Source: JANOYY01 sp031418035
GTDB lineage: Bacteria; Actinomycetota; Acidimicrobiia; Acidimicrobiales; JANYDT01
NCBI GenBank assembly: GCA_031418035.1
Contig: JANOWU010000115.1
Coordinates: forward strand, 1-64,000
Length of the DNA stretch: 64,000 nucleotides
Direction: 5' to 3'
Shown here: piece by piece, positions 1 to 7,473 of the stretch
Layout: the number at the start of each line of letters is the position of its first letter
How positions within the stretch are numbered: the first letter of the stretch is position 1
The notes under the pieces: model-generated
Told to the model about the DNA's origin: nothing
What the model saw: the letters and a program-made list of their open reading frames with translations, nothing else
Databases searched by the model: none
Translations under genes and position numbers: made by a program

Positions 1-31
1 GGCGCCGATCCGATCGTGACTGGCGTCGAAC

Positions 32-1087
32 TCATCCGGCCGCGGCTGCCGTGGTGATGCCGGTCCCCGCTGCCGCAAGGGTGCCGACCGCTCGGGGAAA
101 GTGGCAAGCCACAAAGTGGTTCGTACCCGGGGTTACTTCTCGCAGGATTGGCTCCTCGCTGGAACATAACTCGCTCGCAGCAGGGCACCGGGTTCGGAAT
201 CGACAACCACTCGGCGGGAGTACCGGCGAAGGAAGGTCCCCTTCGAGCGCGTCAGTTGCCGTGGGCTTAATTGTCGGATCGGGCTCCGGAATGGAATCGA
301 TAAGCGCACGGGTGTAGTGATGGGCCGGATGGGCATAAAGAAGGTCGGGCGGACCGACTTCGCACACCTTCCCGAGGTACATCACAACGACGCGATCGCT
401 GACATTCTTTACAACCGCCAAGTCGTGAGCGATGAAGATGAGTGTGAGTCCGTACTCCTTCTTCATGTCTTCGAGGAGGTTCAAGATCTGGGCCTGGACC
501 GATACGTCGAGGGCCGACACCGGCTCATCGCAAATGATGACTTTCGGTTCCATGACGACGGCTCGGGCGATACAGATGCGCTGGCATTGCCCACCGGAAA
601 ATTCGTGTGGTTTGCGTGTTCCCGCTTGATCGACGTCGATACCGACGGTGTCGAGCACTTTGCGGACCTTGACAACCTGTTCCTCTTTGGAACCCACGCC
701 CCATATCTGCAGTGGCTCGCGGACGATATCGACGATTTTGCGACGAGGATTGAGCGAGCTGATCGGGTCTTGAAAGATCATCTGCATCTTCGGCCGGACG
801 GCGCGAAGGTCTTCTCCGTCGAGGTCGGTGAGCTCCGATCCGTCGAGCATCACGGACCCACCCGTGGGCTTGGGGATCTGCATGATGGCTTTTCCGGTGG
901 TGGATTTGCCGCAGCCGGATTCCCCCACCAAACCGAGCGTTTCACCCTCGAGAACGTCGAAGGAGATACCCGAAACTGCGTGGACACGCAGACCCGTTCG
1001 GCCGACGGGAAATTCGACAACGAGATCCTCGATTGTCAGAAGCGCCTCGCCCTTTGGCCGAAGGTGCGCTTTTCCAGATCCAGCCAT
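32..1087 (-). CDS. Oligopeptide/dipeptide ABC transporter ATP-binding protein (OppF/DppF type)
   Basis: Second ATPase of a peptide-type ABC importer; it would hydrolyse ATP at the inner face of the membrane to drive uptake. The protein is 351 aa from the ATG chosen here. It shows a Walker A (GESGCGKST), an ABC signature (FSGGQCQR), a Walker B followed by CDEPVSALD, and the C-terminal oligopeptide-transporter cysteine region (GCRFRTRCP) typical of OppD/OppF. An upstream in-frame extension to 1246 exists but lies inside the preceding ATPase gene, so the ATG overlapping that gene's TAA by one base is preferred. It is the last gene of the five-gene importer operon. Substrate cannot be read from the ATPase; peptide, nickel or sugar oligomers all remain possible. 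Confidence 0.93.
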   Translation of the reverse strand: MAGSGKAHLRPKGEALLTIEDLVVEFPVGRTGLRVHAVSGISFDVLEGETLGLVGESGCGKSTTGKAIMQIPKPTGGSVMLDGSELTDLDGEDLRAVRPKMQMIFQDPISSLNPRRKIVDIVREPLQIWGVGSKEEQVVKVRKVLDTVGIDVDQAGTRKPHEFSGGQCQRICIARAVVMEPKVIICDEPVSALDVSVQAQILNLLEDMKKEYGLTLIFIAHDLAVVKNVSDRVVVMYLGKVCEVGPPDLLYAHPAHHYTRALIDSIPEPDPTIKPTATDALEGDLPSPVLPPSGCRFRTRCPAASELCSSEEPILREVTPGTNHFVACHFPRAVGTLAAAGTGITTAAAAG

Positions 1088-2097
1088 TAGTGGGTTCCTA
1101 CAAGTGTTTGGTTCGTACGGGACGTAATGGATACCGGTTTCCAACACCGGTAGAAGTGTTCGGGGTCGTTCGGGTCGGCGATGAGCGGCGGAAGTTCGGC
1201 ATGGCACGTTGCGTCGGCGTAGCTGCAGCGGGGAGCGAAACGACAACCTGTGGGAGGCGAGATCAGGTTCGGTGGACGCCCGGGAATGGACTCCAGCCGG
1301 GTATGGCTTGGATCGGCCAGCTTTGGAATGCTCTTCAGCAACGCTTCTGTGTACGGGTGCTTCATGTTCGCAAAAAGCTTTGGGGTTGGTGCCCTTTCCA
1401 CGGCTTGCCCGGCGTACATCACCATGATCTCGTCGGTGCGTCCGGCGACGACGCCGAGGTCGTGAGTGACCAGTACCATCGCCATCCGACGCTGTTGTTG
1501 CTGTTCAGCCAAAAGGTTCAGAATCGTCTTTTGAACCGTTACGTCGAGGGCAGTTGTGGGCTCATCGGCGAACAGCAGCTTCGGCCCACAGGCCAGAGCG
1601 ATCGCGATAACGATGCGTTGGCGCATGCCGCCCGACATTTCGAACGGGTACTGACTCAGGCGTTTGCGAGGCTCGGGAATACCGACCGAGCGCAACAGTT
1701 CCTCGGCGGTGTCGAGCGCAAACTTCTTGTCCATGTCGAAGTGAAGGCGAAGCCCTTCGGTGAGTTGACGCCCGATCTTCACGACCGGGTTGAGTGAGGT
1801 CATGGGATCCTGGAAGATCATGGCCATGCCCGCCCCGTAGAGTTTGCGGCTCTCCGAGGAACTCAGCGCCGACGTGACCACCCCGTCGAAGGTCACGCTT
1901 CCCCCTCGCACGACACGGTGGCGGGGCAGCAGGTTCATGATCGAACGAGACAGAACCGACTTTCCGGAGCCCGACTCACCCACCACGCCTAGAGTCTTGC
2001 CCTCTTCGAGTGAAAACGTGACGCCGTTTACTGCCTGCACGAGGCCACGATCGGTCTGGAAATGAGTGACCAGGTCGGTCACTTCGAGGAGTGCCAT
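1087..2097 (-). CDS. Oligopeptide/dipeptide ABC transporter ATP-binding protein (OppD/DppD type)
   Basis: First ATPase of the importer, 336 aa. Walker A is GESGSGKS, the signature is MSGGMRQR, Walker B leads into ADEPTTALD, and the C-terminal region holds the GCRFAPRC motif of the oligopeptide ATPase family. The start ATG directly follows the TAA of the permease gene upstream, and the stop overlaps the next ATPase start, indicating translational coupling. Together with the OppF-like partner it should form the nucleotide-binding heterodimer under the OppB/OppC-like permeases. Confidence 0.94.
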   Translation of the reverse strand: MALLEVTDLVTHFQTDRGLVQAVNGVTFSLEEGKTLGVVGESGSGKSVLSRSIMNLLPRHRVVRGGSVTFDGVVTSALSSSESRKLYGAGMAMIFQDPMTSLNPVVKIGRQLTEGLRLHFDMDKKFALDTAEELLRSVGIPEPRKRLSQYPFEMSGGMRQRIVIAIALACGPKLLFADEPTTALDVTVQKTILNLLAEQQQQRRMAMVLVTHDLGVVAGRTDEIMVMYAGQAVERAPTPKLFANMKHPYTEALLKSIPKLADPSHTRLESIPGRPPNLISPPTGCRFAPRCSYADATCHAELPPLIADPNDPEHFYRCWKPVSITSRTNQTLVGTH

Positions 2098-3066
2098 TTA
2101 GATTCCTGCCTGCTTTACTTCGAGACGGGCTCGAACCTGGTCACCGATGTAGTTGAAGGCGAGCACCGTCATGAAGAGGAAGAACATTGGTACGAAGGCA
2201 ACGTGCGGGCTGCGTTTGATTCCCGAGAAGCCGGACCCCGACTGGATCATCTTTCCCCACGCGGCCTTGTCACCCACGCCGACGCCGAGATAGCTCAGCG
2301 CGCCTTCGATAACCATGACCGACCCGGCAGCGACCAATCCATATGCCAACATAGGTTTTGCCACGTTGGGGAAAATCTCTCGGAGCAAGATGCGACCCCG
2401 TTTCGCGCCCATTGATCGGGCCGCGACCACAAACTCTCGGTTGGCGAACAGCATAGTGCTGGCCCGGACGATTCGAAAGAGCGACGGTATGGAGAGAACG
2501 GCCAGGGAGAAGCTGAGCTTCCACACGTTCGTGTTGAGTCCCTCGGCCACGCCGTCAGTCGTCTTCGTGGTTACGGAGAGAAAGAGAAGAATAAACAACA
2601 GCGGCGGGAAGCTTTGCAAGGCGGTGGCCAGGAATGACAGCACCGTGTCGGCTTTGCCACGGGCGTAACCGGAGATCATGCCCAAACCGCCGCCGAACAG
2701 AAAACCGAGCAACACGGTGGCAAACGCGATCGTCAGGGAGTTACGTGCTCCTAACGTGATACCGGCGAGCAGGTCGTTGCCGTTTTCGTCGGTGCCCAGG
2801 ATGTGGTTCATCGAGAAGGTGTCTTTCCACCCCTTTCCGGGTTCGGTTCCTTGAATGTATCCGCCGATGAGATAGTCGGGATCCTTCTTCGCCCAGGGGA
2901 GAAACTTTCCAAGCACGGCAAACACCACAATCATTCCGATCCATGCCGAGCAGAACCAGAAGAACCTGCCAAATGACCGCCCCGCCTTCGAGGCCTTCAT
3001 TGCGGTCTCCGAAGCCTGGTCCTGGGCAGTCTTTGCTGGAATGATCTGTTCGCTTACGATTGCCAC
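2098..3066 (-). CDS. Oligopeptide/dipeptide ABC transporter permease (OppC/DppC type)
   Basis: Inner-membrane permease subunit of about 322 aa. After a cytoplasmic N-terminus there is a first membrane segment (FFWFCSAWIGMIVVFAV), a periplasmic loop with the typical 'LGTDENGNDLLAGI' OppC motif, then five more membrane segments and an EAA-type loop (AARSMGAKRGRILLREI) that docks on the ATPase. A GTG at 3066 is chosen: it has a GAGG-type ribosome site and begins seven bases after the OppB-like stop. An in-frame ATG at 3135 would overlap that gene by about 60 bases and adds a Cys-rich stretch with no family character. Confidence 0.92.
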   Translation of the reverse strand: MAIVSEQIIPAKTAQDQASETAMKASKAGRSFGRFFWFCSAWIGMIVVFAVLGKFLPWAKKDPDYLIGGYIQGTEPGKGWKDTFSMNHILGTDENGNDLLAGITLGARNSLTIAFATVLLGFLFGGGLGMISGYARGKADTVLSFLATALQSFPPLLFILLFLSVTTKTTDGVAEGLNTNVWKLSFSLAVLSIPSLFRIVRASTMLFANREFVVAARSMGAKRGRILLREIFPNVAKPMLAYGLVAAGSVMVIEGALSYLGVGVGDKAAWGKMIQSGSGFSGIKRSPHVAFVPMFFLFMTVLAFNYIGDQVRARLEVKQAGI

Positions 3067-3073
3067 AGGAACC

Positions 3074-4072
3074 TCACGAAAGGGAACGGGCGGCGCGCAC
3101 CCGTGGATCGATAACGCCGTACAGCAGGTCGACAACGGTGGTCGCGATCACGAACACTGTAGCGATGACGGTCACTCCCCCGAGAACGAGGGGCACATCG
3201 CGGGAGAAGACGGCCCGGATCACCGTGGACCCAAGGCCGTTGATATTGAAGATCTGCTCGATGATCAGCGCGTTTCCGATCAGCGTTCCCACAGCGATGC
3301 CAGCGACAGTAACGAGGGTAAAACTCGATGGGCGAAGTGCGTGTCGCCAGAGGATGTAGCGATCTGACAGACCCTTGGACTTCGCCAGGGTGACAAAGTC
3401 CTCCTGAAGCGTGTTCAACATATCGGTACGTAAGATCCGCATGAAGTTGGCCAACTGGCCGATCGCCAGGGCAAACGCAGGAAGCAGCATTTGGTGAATG
3501 CTTGTGAACGGCTTCTCGAACAGCCCCACGTTGTCGGAGATGGTCGGGAATTTGCCTTTCGGGATCACTTGCGCTCCGCCGATGTTGGTCCCAAGGGCGA
3601 CAAAGAACACGAGAAGAATGGCGACAACGAAACCCGGCGTCGAAAGGCTGGCGAAGGAAAATCCGTTGATCGCACGCTCACGTCGTGAGCCCGGGCGGTA
3701 GGCCGAAAACACGGCCAGCGGGATGCTGAGGGCAAGGGTGATGGTCAACGTCATGACCATCAACTGCAGCGAAGAAGGAAATACCTCGCTCAGAATTGAG
3801 GACACGGGCCGCCGTTGTGCGTAGGACTGGCCGAAATTGCCACGAAATGCCTTCGATACCCAATCCACGTATCCAACGGGCACGGACTTGTCGAGTGACA
3901 ACTCTTTCGTAAGCTGGCGGGCTCCCTCTTCGGAGTAGTTCAGGCTGAGGATGCCACGAACAATCTCTTCGCTGCTACCTCCGAAGAGGCGCATCGGGAA
4001 ATAGACCATGGCCGTGACGAACACCAAGAGGATCGGCAGCTGTCCAAGCTTTCGTAAAAGGTAACGCTTCAC
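3074..4072 (-). CDS. Oligopeptide/dipeptide ABC transporter permease (OppB/DppB type)
   Basis: Inner-membrane permease of 332 aa, the usual OppB length. The N-terminus (MKRYLLRKLGQLPILLVFVT) is the classic OppB first membrane helix, followed by a periplasmic domain and five further helices; the EAA loop is visible as LAKSKGLSDRYILWRHALRPS. It pairs with the OppC-like protein just downstream. It lies 89 bases after the binding-protein gene, and that gap is filled by a strong hairpin, so permease transcripts may be less abundant than those of the binding protein. Confidence 0.94.
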   Translation of the reverse strand: MKRYLLRKLGQLPILLVFVTAMVYFPMRLFGGSSEEIVRGILSLNYSEEGARQLTKELSLDKSVPVGYVDWVSKAFRGNFGQSYAQRRPVSSILSEVFPSSLQLMVMTLTITLALSIPLAVFSAYRPGSRRERAINGFSFASLSTPGFVVAILLVFFVALGTNIGGAQVIPKGKFPTISDNVGLFEKPFTSIHQMLLPAFALAIGQLANFMRILRTDMLNTLQEDFVTLAKSKGLSDRYILWRHALRPSSFTLVTVAGIAVGTLIGNALIIEQIFNINGLGSTVIRAVFSRDVPLVLGGVTVIATVFVIATTVVDLLYGVIDPRVRAARSLS

Positions 4073-4108
4073 AGGTTCAGAACCAGACTTGTTCGCAAGG
4101 GAATGGAC

Positions 4109-4140
4109 AACGGGGGCGGGGGGTGACCCCCGCCCCCGTT
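4109..4140 (-). terminator. Strong G/C hairpin between binding-protein and permease genes
   Basis: A perfect 14-bp inverted repeat (AACGGGGGCGGGGG paired with its complement) with a 4-nt loop sits between the stop of the solute-binding protein (4162) and the OppB-like start (4072). No run of T follows it on the minus strand, so it is either a partial terminator or an RNA 3'-end stabiliser of the kind that lets a binding protein be made in excess over its membrane partners. The structure is seen directly; its function is inferred. Confidence 0.7.
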
Positions 4141-4161
4141 CAAATCAGAAAGGCAGGAAGC

Positions 4162-5916
4162 TCAGCCTTTGGTAAGAAACGCCACGCCACCAAAATGACC
4201 GGACGGCAGGTTCGGTCCGGGCTCGCCACCAACTGTGGTGACATCGCCGAATCCGCCGACCTTGGTGCCCATCGCGAGGCCCCAGGTGGTGCGCCAGCGC
4301 CACAGGTTGTAGCCCTGCTCAGCGAATTGCTGGTTGATTGCTTCAGAGGCCTTCTTGCGAACTGCAGGATCGGAGTTCGTGCGGATCTGGTTGAGGGCAG
4401 CGTCGATCTGACCGTCTTGGATGCGACCGAAGTTCAGGGCAAGTGTCTTGCCGTCAATCGTCGGCTTGCCGTCGGCACCCGGTGCCGAGGTCTCGGTGTG
4501 CCACCAGATGCGCTGCTGATCGGGATCAACCCCACCATGGTTGCGCCACTGGAACCACTGGAACGCACCAACGAGGGCCGTGCCGATGTACTTCTGCTGT
4601 TCGATGTTCACGGTCTTGACCTTGAAGCCGACCTTTTCCATCATCTGCTTCTGGATTGCTGCAGTCTCGATGTTGTCGGGAACCGTCGTTGTGCCGAGGG
4701 TGAACTCGACATCACCGCCGCCGAGGGCAGCCTTGCACTTGGCAAAGAATTCCTGCGCTTTGGCCACGTTGAACTGCGGATATCCCGCGTCAGGAAGATA
4801 CCCGAGGGCACCCTTGGGGTACGGACCGTCGGCCTGGATCGAACCTGGTGCACGGAGCTTGATCAGCGTTGCGGTGTCTTGACCGTATGCAGCGGCAAGT
4901 CGGCAGTTCTGATTGTTGAACGGGGCAACCGCCACGTTCAACATGTCGTAGGACACCTCGCCGAAGTCGGTGCTCTTCTGCAACTGAATCTTCTTCGCCG
5001 CCGCCAGTTCGTCGAGCTCACGCATCGTCAACATGTTGGAAGTGTGGGTGATGTCGATCTGACCTGATTGCAGGGCGGCGAGGCGTGCCGATTCGTCGGT
5101 GATCGGTCGGAATTCGATCTCGTCGAGCTTGGGGAGGCCCTTGCGCCAGTAGTTTTCGTTCTTTACGAATACCGTCTTCACGCCAACCTGCCATTCCTTG
5201 AACTTGAATGGACCGGTCCCGATCGGCGAATTCCGATCGTTGGCCTTGATCTGCGCCGGTGCTGCAATGGTGCCAGGTTGACCGGTCATGTATGCCGGAA
5301 AGGAAACCCACGCACCGTACAGGCCGACGGTTACTGTCATCGGGCCGGACGCTGAGATGTTCAGCGGAGCTTTGCCTGCACATGCGAGCGTGCCTGCGTT
5401 GAGAAGGAGGAGTGCCGTGTTCGTGATTGAACCGCAGGCGAGGGCCTTGAGGTTGATCACGGCGGCGTCGGCGTCCCACGCCTCGCCGTTGTGGAACTTG
5501 ATGCCGGGTCGGATTTTGATGGTCCAGGTCTTGTAATCACTCGACGGTGTCATGGACTCGGCGAGCCATGGAACGACCTGACCCTTTTCGTTGATGCCCA
5601 TGAGCCGTTCGAATACGGCATAGCTGACCTGTTGGCCGGACACGGCCCACTGCGACGACGGCGGGAGCCAACCCTCGGAGGATTCAGCCTCGGTGCCGAA
5701 CACGATCTTGCCGCCGGTCTTGGCAGCTGCAGCAGGGGCGGGAGCGGCGGCCGTGGTCGGCGCTGCGGTGGTGGCGGTTGCCGGCTTGGTCGGCTTCTTG
5801 GCGACGGCCTTCTTTTTCTTGGTGGTCTTGGTTGCGGCGCCGGCTGAGGTCGAGGCTGCCACTGAGGCAACCAGACCAGCAGCGATGACGCACGCAACGA
5901 GTTTGCGATTCTTCAT
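4162..5916 (-). CDS. ABC transporter substrate-binding protein, family 5 (peptide/nickel type)
   Basis: Secreted receptor of the importer, 584 aa. A signal peptide (MKNRKLVACVIAAGLVASVA, cleavage after an Ala-rich stretch) is followed by an unusual mature N-terminus: a lysine-rich patch (TKTTKKKKAVAKK) and an Ala/Thr/Pro linker of about 40 residues. No lipobox cysteine is visible, so attachment may be by the basic region rather than by lipid. The SBP_bac_5 core then begins (KIVFGTEAESSEGWLPPSSQ) with the family pattern WTIKIRPGIKFHNGE. The ATG at 5916 is chosen for its AGGGGGA ribosome site and the signal peptide; an in-frame start at 5994 would place 26 charged residues in front. First gene of the operon with its own promoter and operator upstream. 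Confidence 0.93.
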   Translation of the reverse strand: MKNRKLVACVIAAGLVASVAASTSAGAATKTTKKKKAVAKKPTKPATATTAAPTTAAAPAPAAAAKTGGKIVFGTEAESSEGWLPPSSQWAVSGQQVSYAVFERLMGINEKGQVVPWLAESMTPSSDYKTWTIKIRPGIKFHNGEAWDADAAVINLKALACGSITNTALLLLNAGTLACAGKAPLNISASGPMTVTVGLYGAWVSFPAYMTGQPGTIAAPAQIKANDRNSPIGTGPFKFKEWQVGVKTVFVKNENYWRKGLPKLDEIEFRPITDESARLAALQSGQIDITHTSNMLTMRELDELAAAKKIQLQKSTDFGEVSYDMLNVAVAPFNNQNCRLAAAYGQDTATLIKLRAPGSIQADGPYPKGALGYLPDAGYPQFNVAKAQEFFAKCKAALGGGDVEFTLGTTTVPDNIETAAIQKQMMEKVGFKVKTVNIEQQKYIGTALVGAFQWFQWRNHGGVDPDQQRIWWHTETSAPGADGKPTIDGKTLALNFGRIQDGQIDAALNQIRTNSDPAVRKKASEAINQQFAEQGYNLWRWRTTWGLAMGTKVGGFGDVTTVGGEPGPNLPSGHFGGVAFLTKG

Positions 5917-5998
5917 GCAATGTCCCCCTGGGATGATGGTGTGGGAAGGACCAGCGGGAGCTTTCCGTCGACGAACGACTCGGCACTGGGGCACTTCG

Positions 5999-6131
5999 TG
6001 ATGCTTGGATTGGGTGATGCTGGATTGGGTGATGCTTGGGTGATGCTTGGGTGTTGCTCGAATGTTGCGTGGCTGATGCTTGGATTAGGTGTTGCTTGGT
6101 GATGCTTGGGTGTTGCTTGTTTGGATGATGC
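5999..6131 (-). repeat. Degenerate short repeats in the importer leader (11 copies of GCATCA/GCAACA)
   Basis: The transcribed leader of the binding-protein gene carries eleven copies of GCATCA or GCAACA (TGATGC/TGTTGC on the plus strand), usually in the setting AAGCAWCACCC, spaced irregularly by about 9-17 bases. The run is CA-rich and G-poor on the mRNA strand, so it should be largely unpaired. No open frame with family features crosses it. Confidence 0.75.
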
Positions 6132-6154
6132 TGTCCTACATGACGAGAACGGCC

Positions 6155-6168
6155 GTGACCGATGTCAC
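6155..6168. promoter_or_regulatory. Second GTGAC/GTCAC inverted repeat near the importer transcription start
   Basis: GTGAC-N4-GTCAC lies about 12-25 bases inside the predicted transcript of the importer operon. It shares half-site sequence with the CRP-like site at 6205-6220 and could be a second, weaker operator. Spacing is shorter than the TGTGA-N6-TCACA consensus, so the call is tentative. Confidence 0.3.
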
Positions 6169-6186
6169 CGCGTTACTCTATCTCCG

Positions 6187-6215
6187 AACCTAGCGACCGC
6201 TTGATGTGACGTCAA
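6187..6215 (-). promoter_or_regulatory. Promoter of the peptide ABC importer operon
   Basis: On the minus strand a -35 TTGACG (6215-6210) is separated by exactly 17 bases from a -10 TAGGTT (6192-6187), a good housekeeping-sigma promoter of actinobacterial style. Transcription would start near 6180 and give a leader of about 260 nt containing the GCATCA/GCAACA repeats. Confidence 0.7.
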
Positions 6216-6220
6216 TCACA
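6205..6220. promoter_or_regulatory. CRP/GlxR-like operator over the importer -35 box
   Basis: TGTGA-N6-TCACA, with both half-sites matching the CRP/GlxR consensus exactly. The six central bases are the -35 hexamer of the importer promoter, so a bound regulator would compete directly with RNA polymerase, implying repression. A third half-site (GTGAT at 6224-6228) lies next to it. The regulator gene is not in this window. Confidence 0.6.
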
Positions 6221-6266
6221 GAAGTGATGTTCTGGTGAAGTAAATCGAGATAAGCGAAAATCCTGG

Positions 6267-7319
6267 CTAAATCTCGTCCGCAAGTGTGCGCATCGTCTCT
6301 ATTGTGCGCACTCGCTCTTCCAAAGATCCGCTCAGACTCATTTGGAGATGCGTCACGCCAGCCTCCTGAAAGGCGGCAAGGCGCTCCTTCACGTGACCGA
6401 GCGGACCGACCAACGACGCGGCCGAAAGGTAGTCGTTTGGAATGGCTGCGGCGGCCTCTTCCTTTTTGCCCTCGAGGTAGAGGTCCTGGATTTGCTTGGC
6501 CTCGCCCTCCCAGCCGTAGGAGCTCATGATGTCGTTGTAGAAGTTCTTCCCTCGCGCCCCCATGCCGCCCACGTAGAGCGCTGCAGTGGGCCGCCCGGAG
6601 TCGAGCACCTTCTGAATGACCGTTTGGTCTTCGGTGATCTTGACGGCACCACCGGCCAGGATCTGGAGAGGTCCAAGATCCGGCGATCGCTTCTTCATCC
6701 CGAGCGACAGGGCGTCGCCCCAGACCAGATCGGCTTTCTCGGGAATGTAGAACACGGGGATCCAACCATCGGCGACTTCGGCGGTCGCTTCGACGCTCTT
6801 TCCCTTCAACGACGCCCACCACAGCGGGATCGAGGAGCGAACGGGGTGGTTGATCAGCTTCAGGGGCTTTCCCAAACCGGTGCCCTGTCCGGCTGGAAGC
6901 GGGATATCGACGGTGGGCGAATGGAAGTCGATGACTTCACGCTTCCACGTTCGACGGCACACCTCCATATAGTCCTTGATGCGTTGCATCGGCTTTTCGT
7001 AGGCAACACCATGGAATCCCTCGATCACCTGGGGACCCGAAGCGCCGAGACCGCAGATGATTCGACCGTTGCTCACGTAGTCGAGCCCTGCGAACGTCAT
7101 CGCCATCAACGTGGCGGTTCGGGAGTACACATTGACGATCGCCGAACCGATCTCGACCCGCTCCGTCTTGGCCGCGAGATACCCCATCATCGAGATGGCA
7201 TCGAAGCTGTACGCCTCGGCGACCCACACGCAATCGAGACCGGCCTTCTCGAGGAGCGAAAGTTCATCCGCGGTGGTCTTCACATCACCGGCGTAGTTGA
7301 GCATGATCGAGAGCTTCAT
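6267..7319 (-). CDS. LLM-class (F420-type) flavin-dependent oxidoreductase
   Basis: Luciferase-like TIM-barrel oxidoreductase of 350 aa. The N-terminus (MKLSIMLNYAGDVKTTADEL) and the strings WVAEAYSFDAIS, IGSAIVNVYSRTATLMAM and IICGLGASGPQVIEGFHG are typical of the F420-dependent methylene-H4MPT reductase-like group; F420 use is inferred from the family. The ATG at 7319 is chosen because homologous sequence begins there; the frame is open for nearly 100 codons upstream without family character. It is divergent from the metallo-hydrolase gene and ends upstream of the importer promoter. The substrate is unknown. Confidence 0.88.
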   Translation of the reverse strand: MKLSIMLNYAGDVKTTADELSLLEKAGLDCVWVAEAYSFDAISMMGYLAAKTERVEIGSAIVNVYSRTATLMAMTFAGLDYVSNGRIICGLGASGPQVIEGFHGVAYEKPMQRIKDYMEVCRRTWKREVIDFHSPTVDIPLPAGQGTGLGKPLKLINHPVRSSIPLWWASLKGKSVEATAEVADGWIPVFYIPEKADLVWGDALSLGMKKRSPDLGPLQILAGGAVKITEDQTVIQKVLDSGRPTAALYVGGMGARGKNFYNDIMSSYGWEGEAKQIQDLYLEGKKEEAAAAIPNDYLSAASLVGPLGHVKERLAAFQEAGVTHLQMSLSGSLEERVRTIETMRTLADEI

Positions 7320-7460
7320 ATCTCCAGAGTGGCGCACGTCACGGTGAGACCGCAAAACGGCGAGATTGGGCCAGGTCAAAGCTCCGTGGCTTACGACGCG
7401 ACCTCCGGAGCTACCGGCGACGTTGGCGACGAGGATTGCGTTTCGAAACGATCGGCCTTC

Positions 7461-7466
7461 TACGCT
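7461..7466 (+). promoter_or_regulatory. -10-like box TACGCT for the metallo-hydrolase gene
   Basis: TACGCT ends seven bases before the ATG at 7474 and there is no ribosome site, suggesting a leaderless transcript. The -35 is weak (TTGCGT with a 19-base spacer). Confidence 0.4.
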
Positions 7467-7473
7467 CGTTGCA

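Noticed and set aside
1087..1246. N-terminal extension of the OppF-like ATPase
   Set aside because: It lies entirely inside the OppD-like gene and has no family character; the ATG at 1087 with a stop-start overlap is far better.
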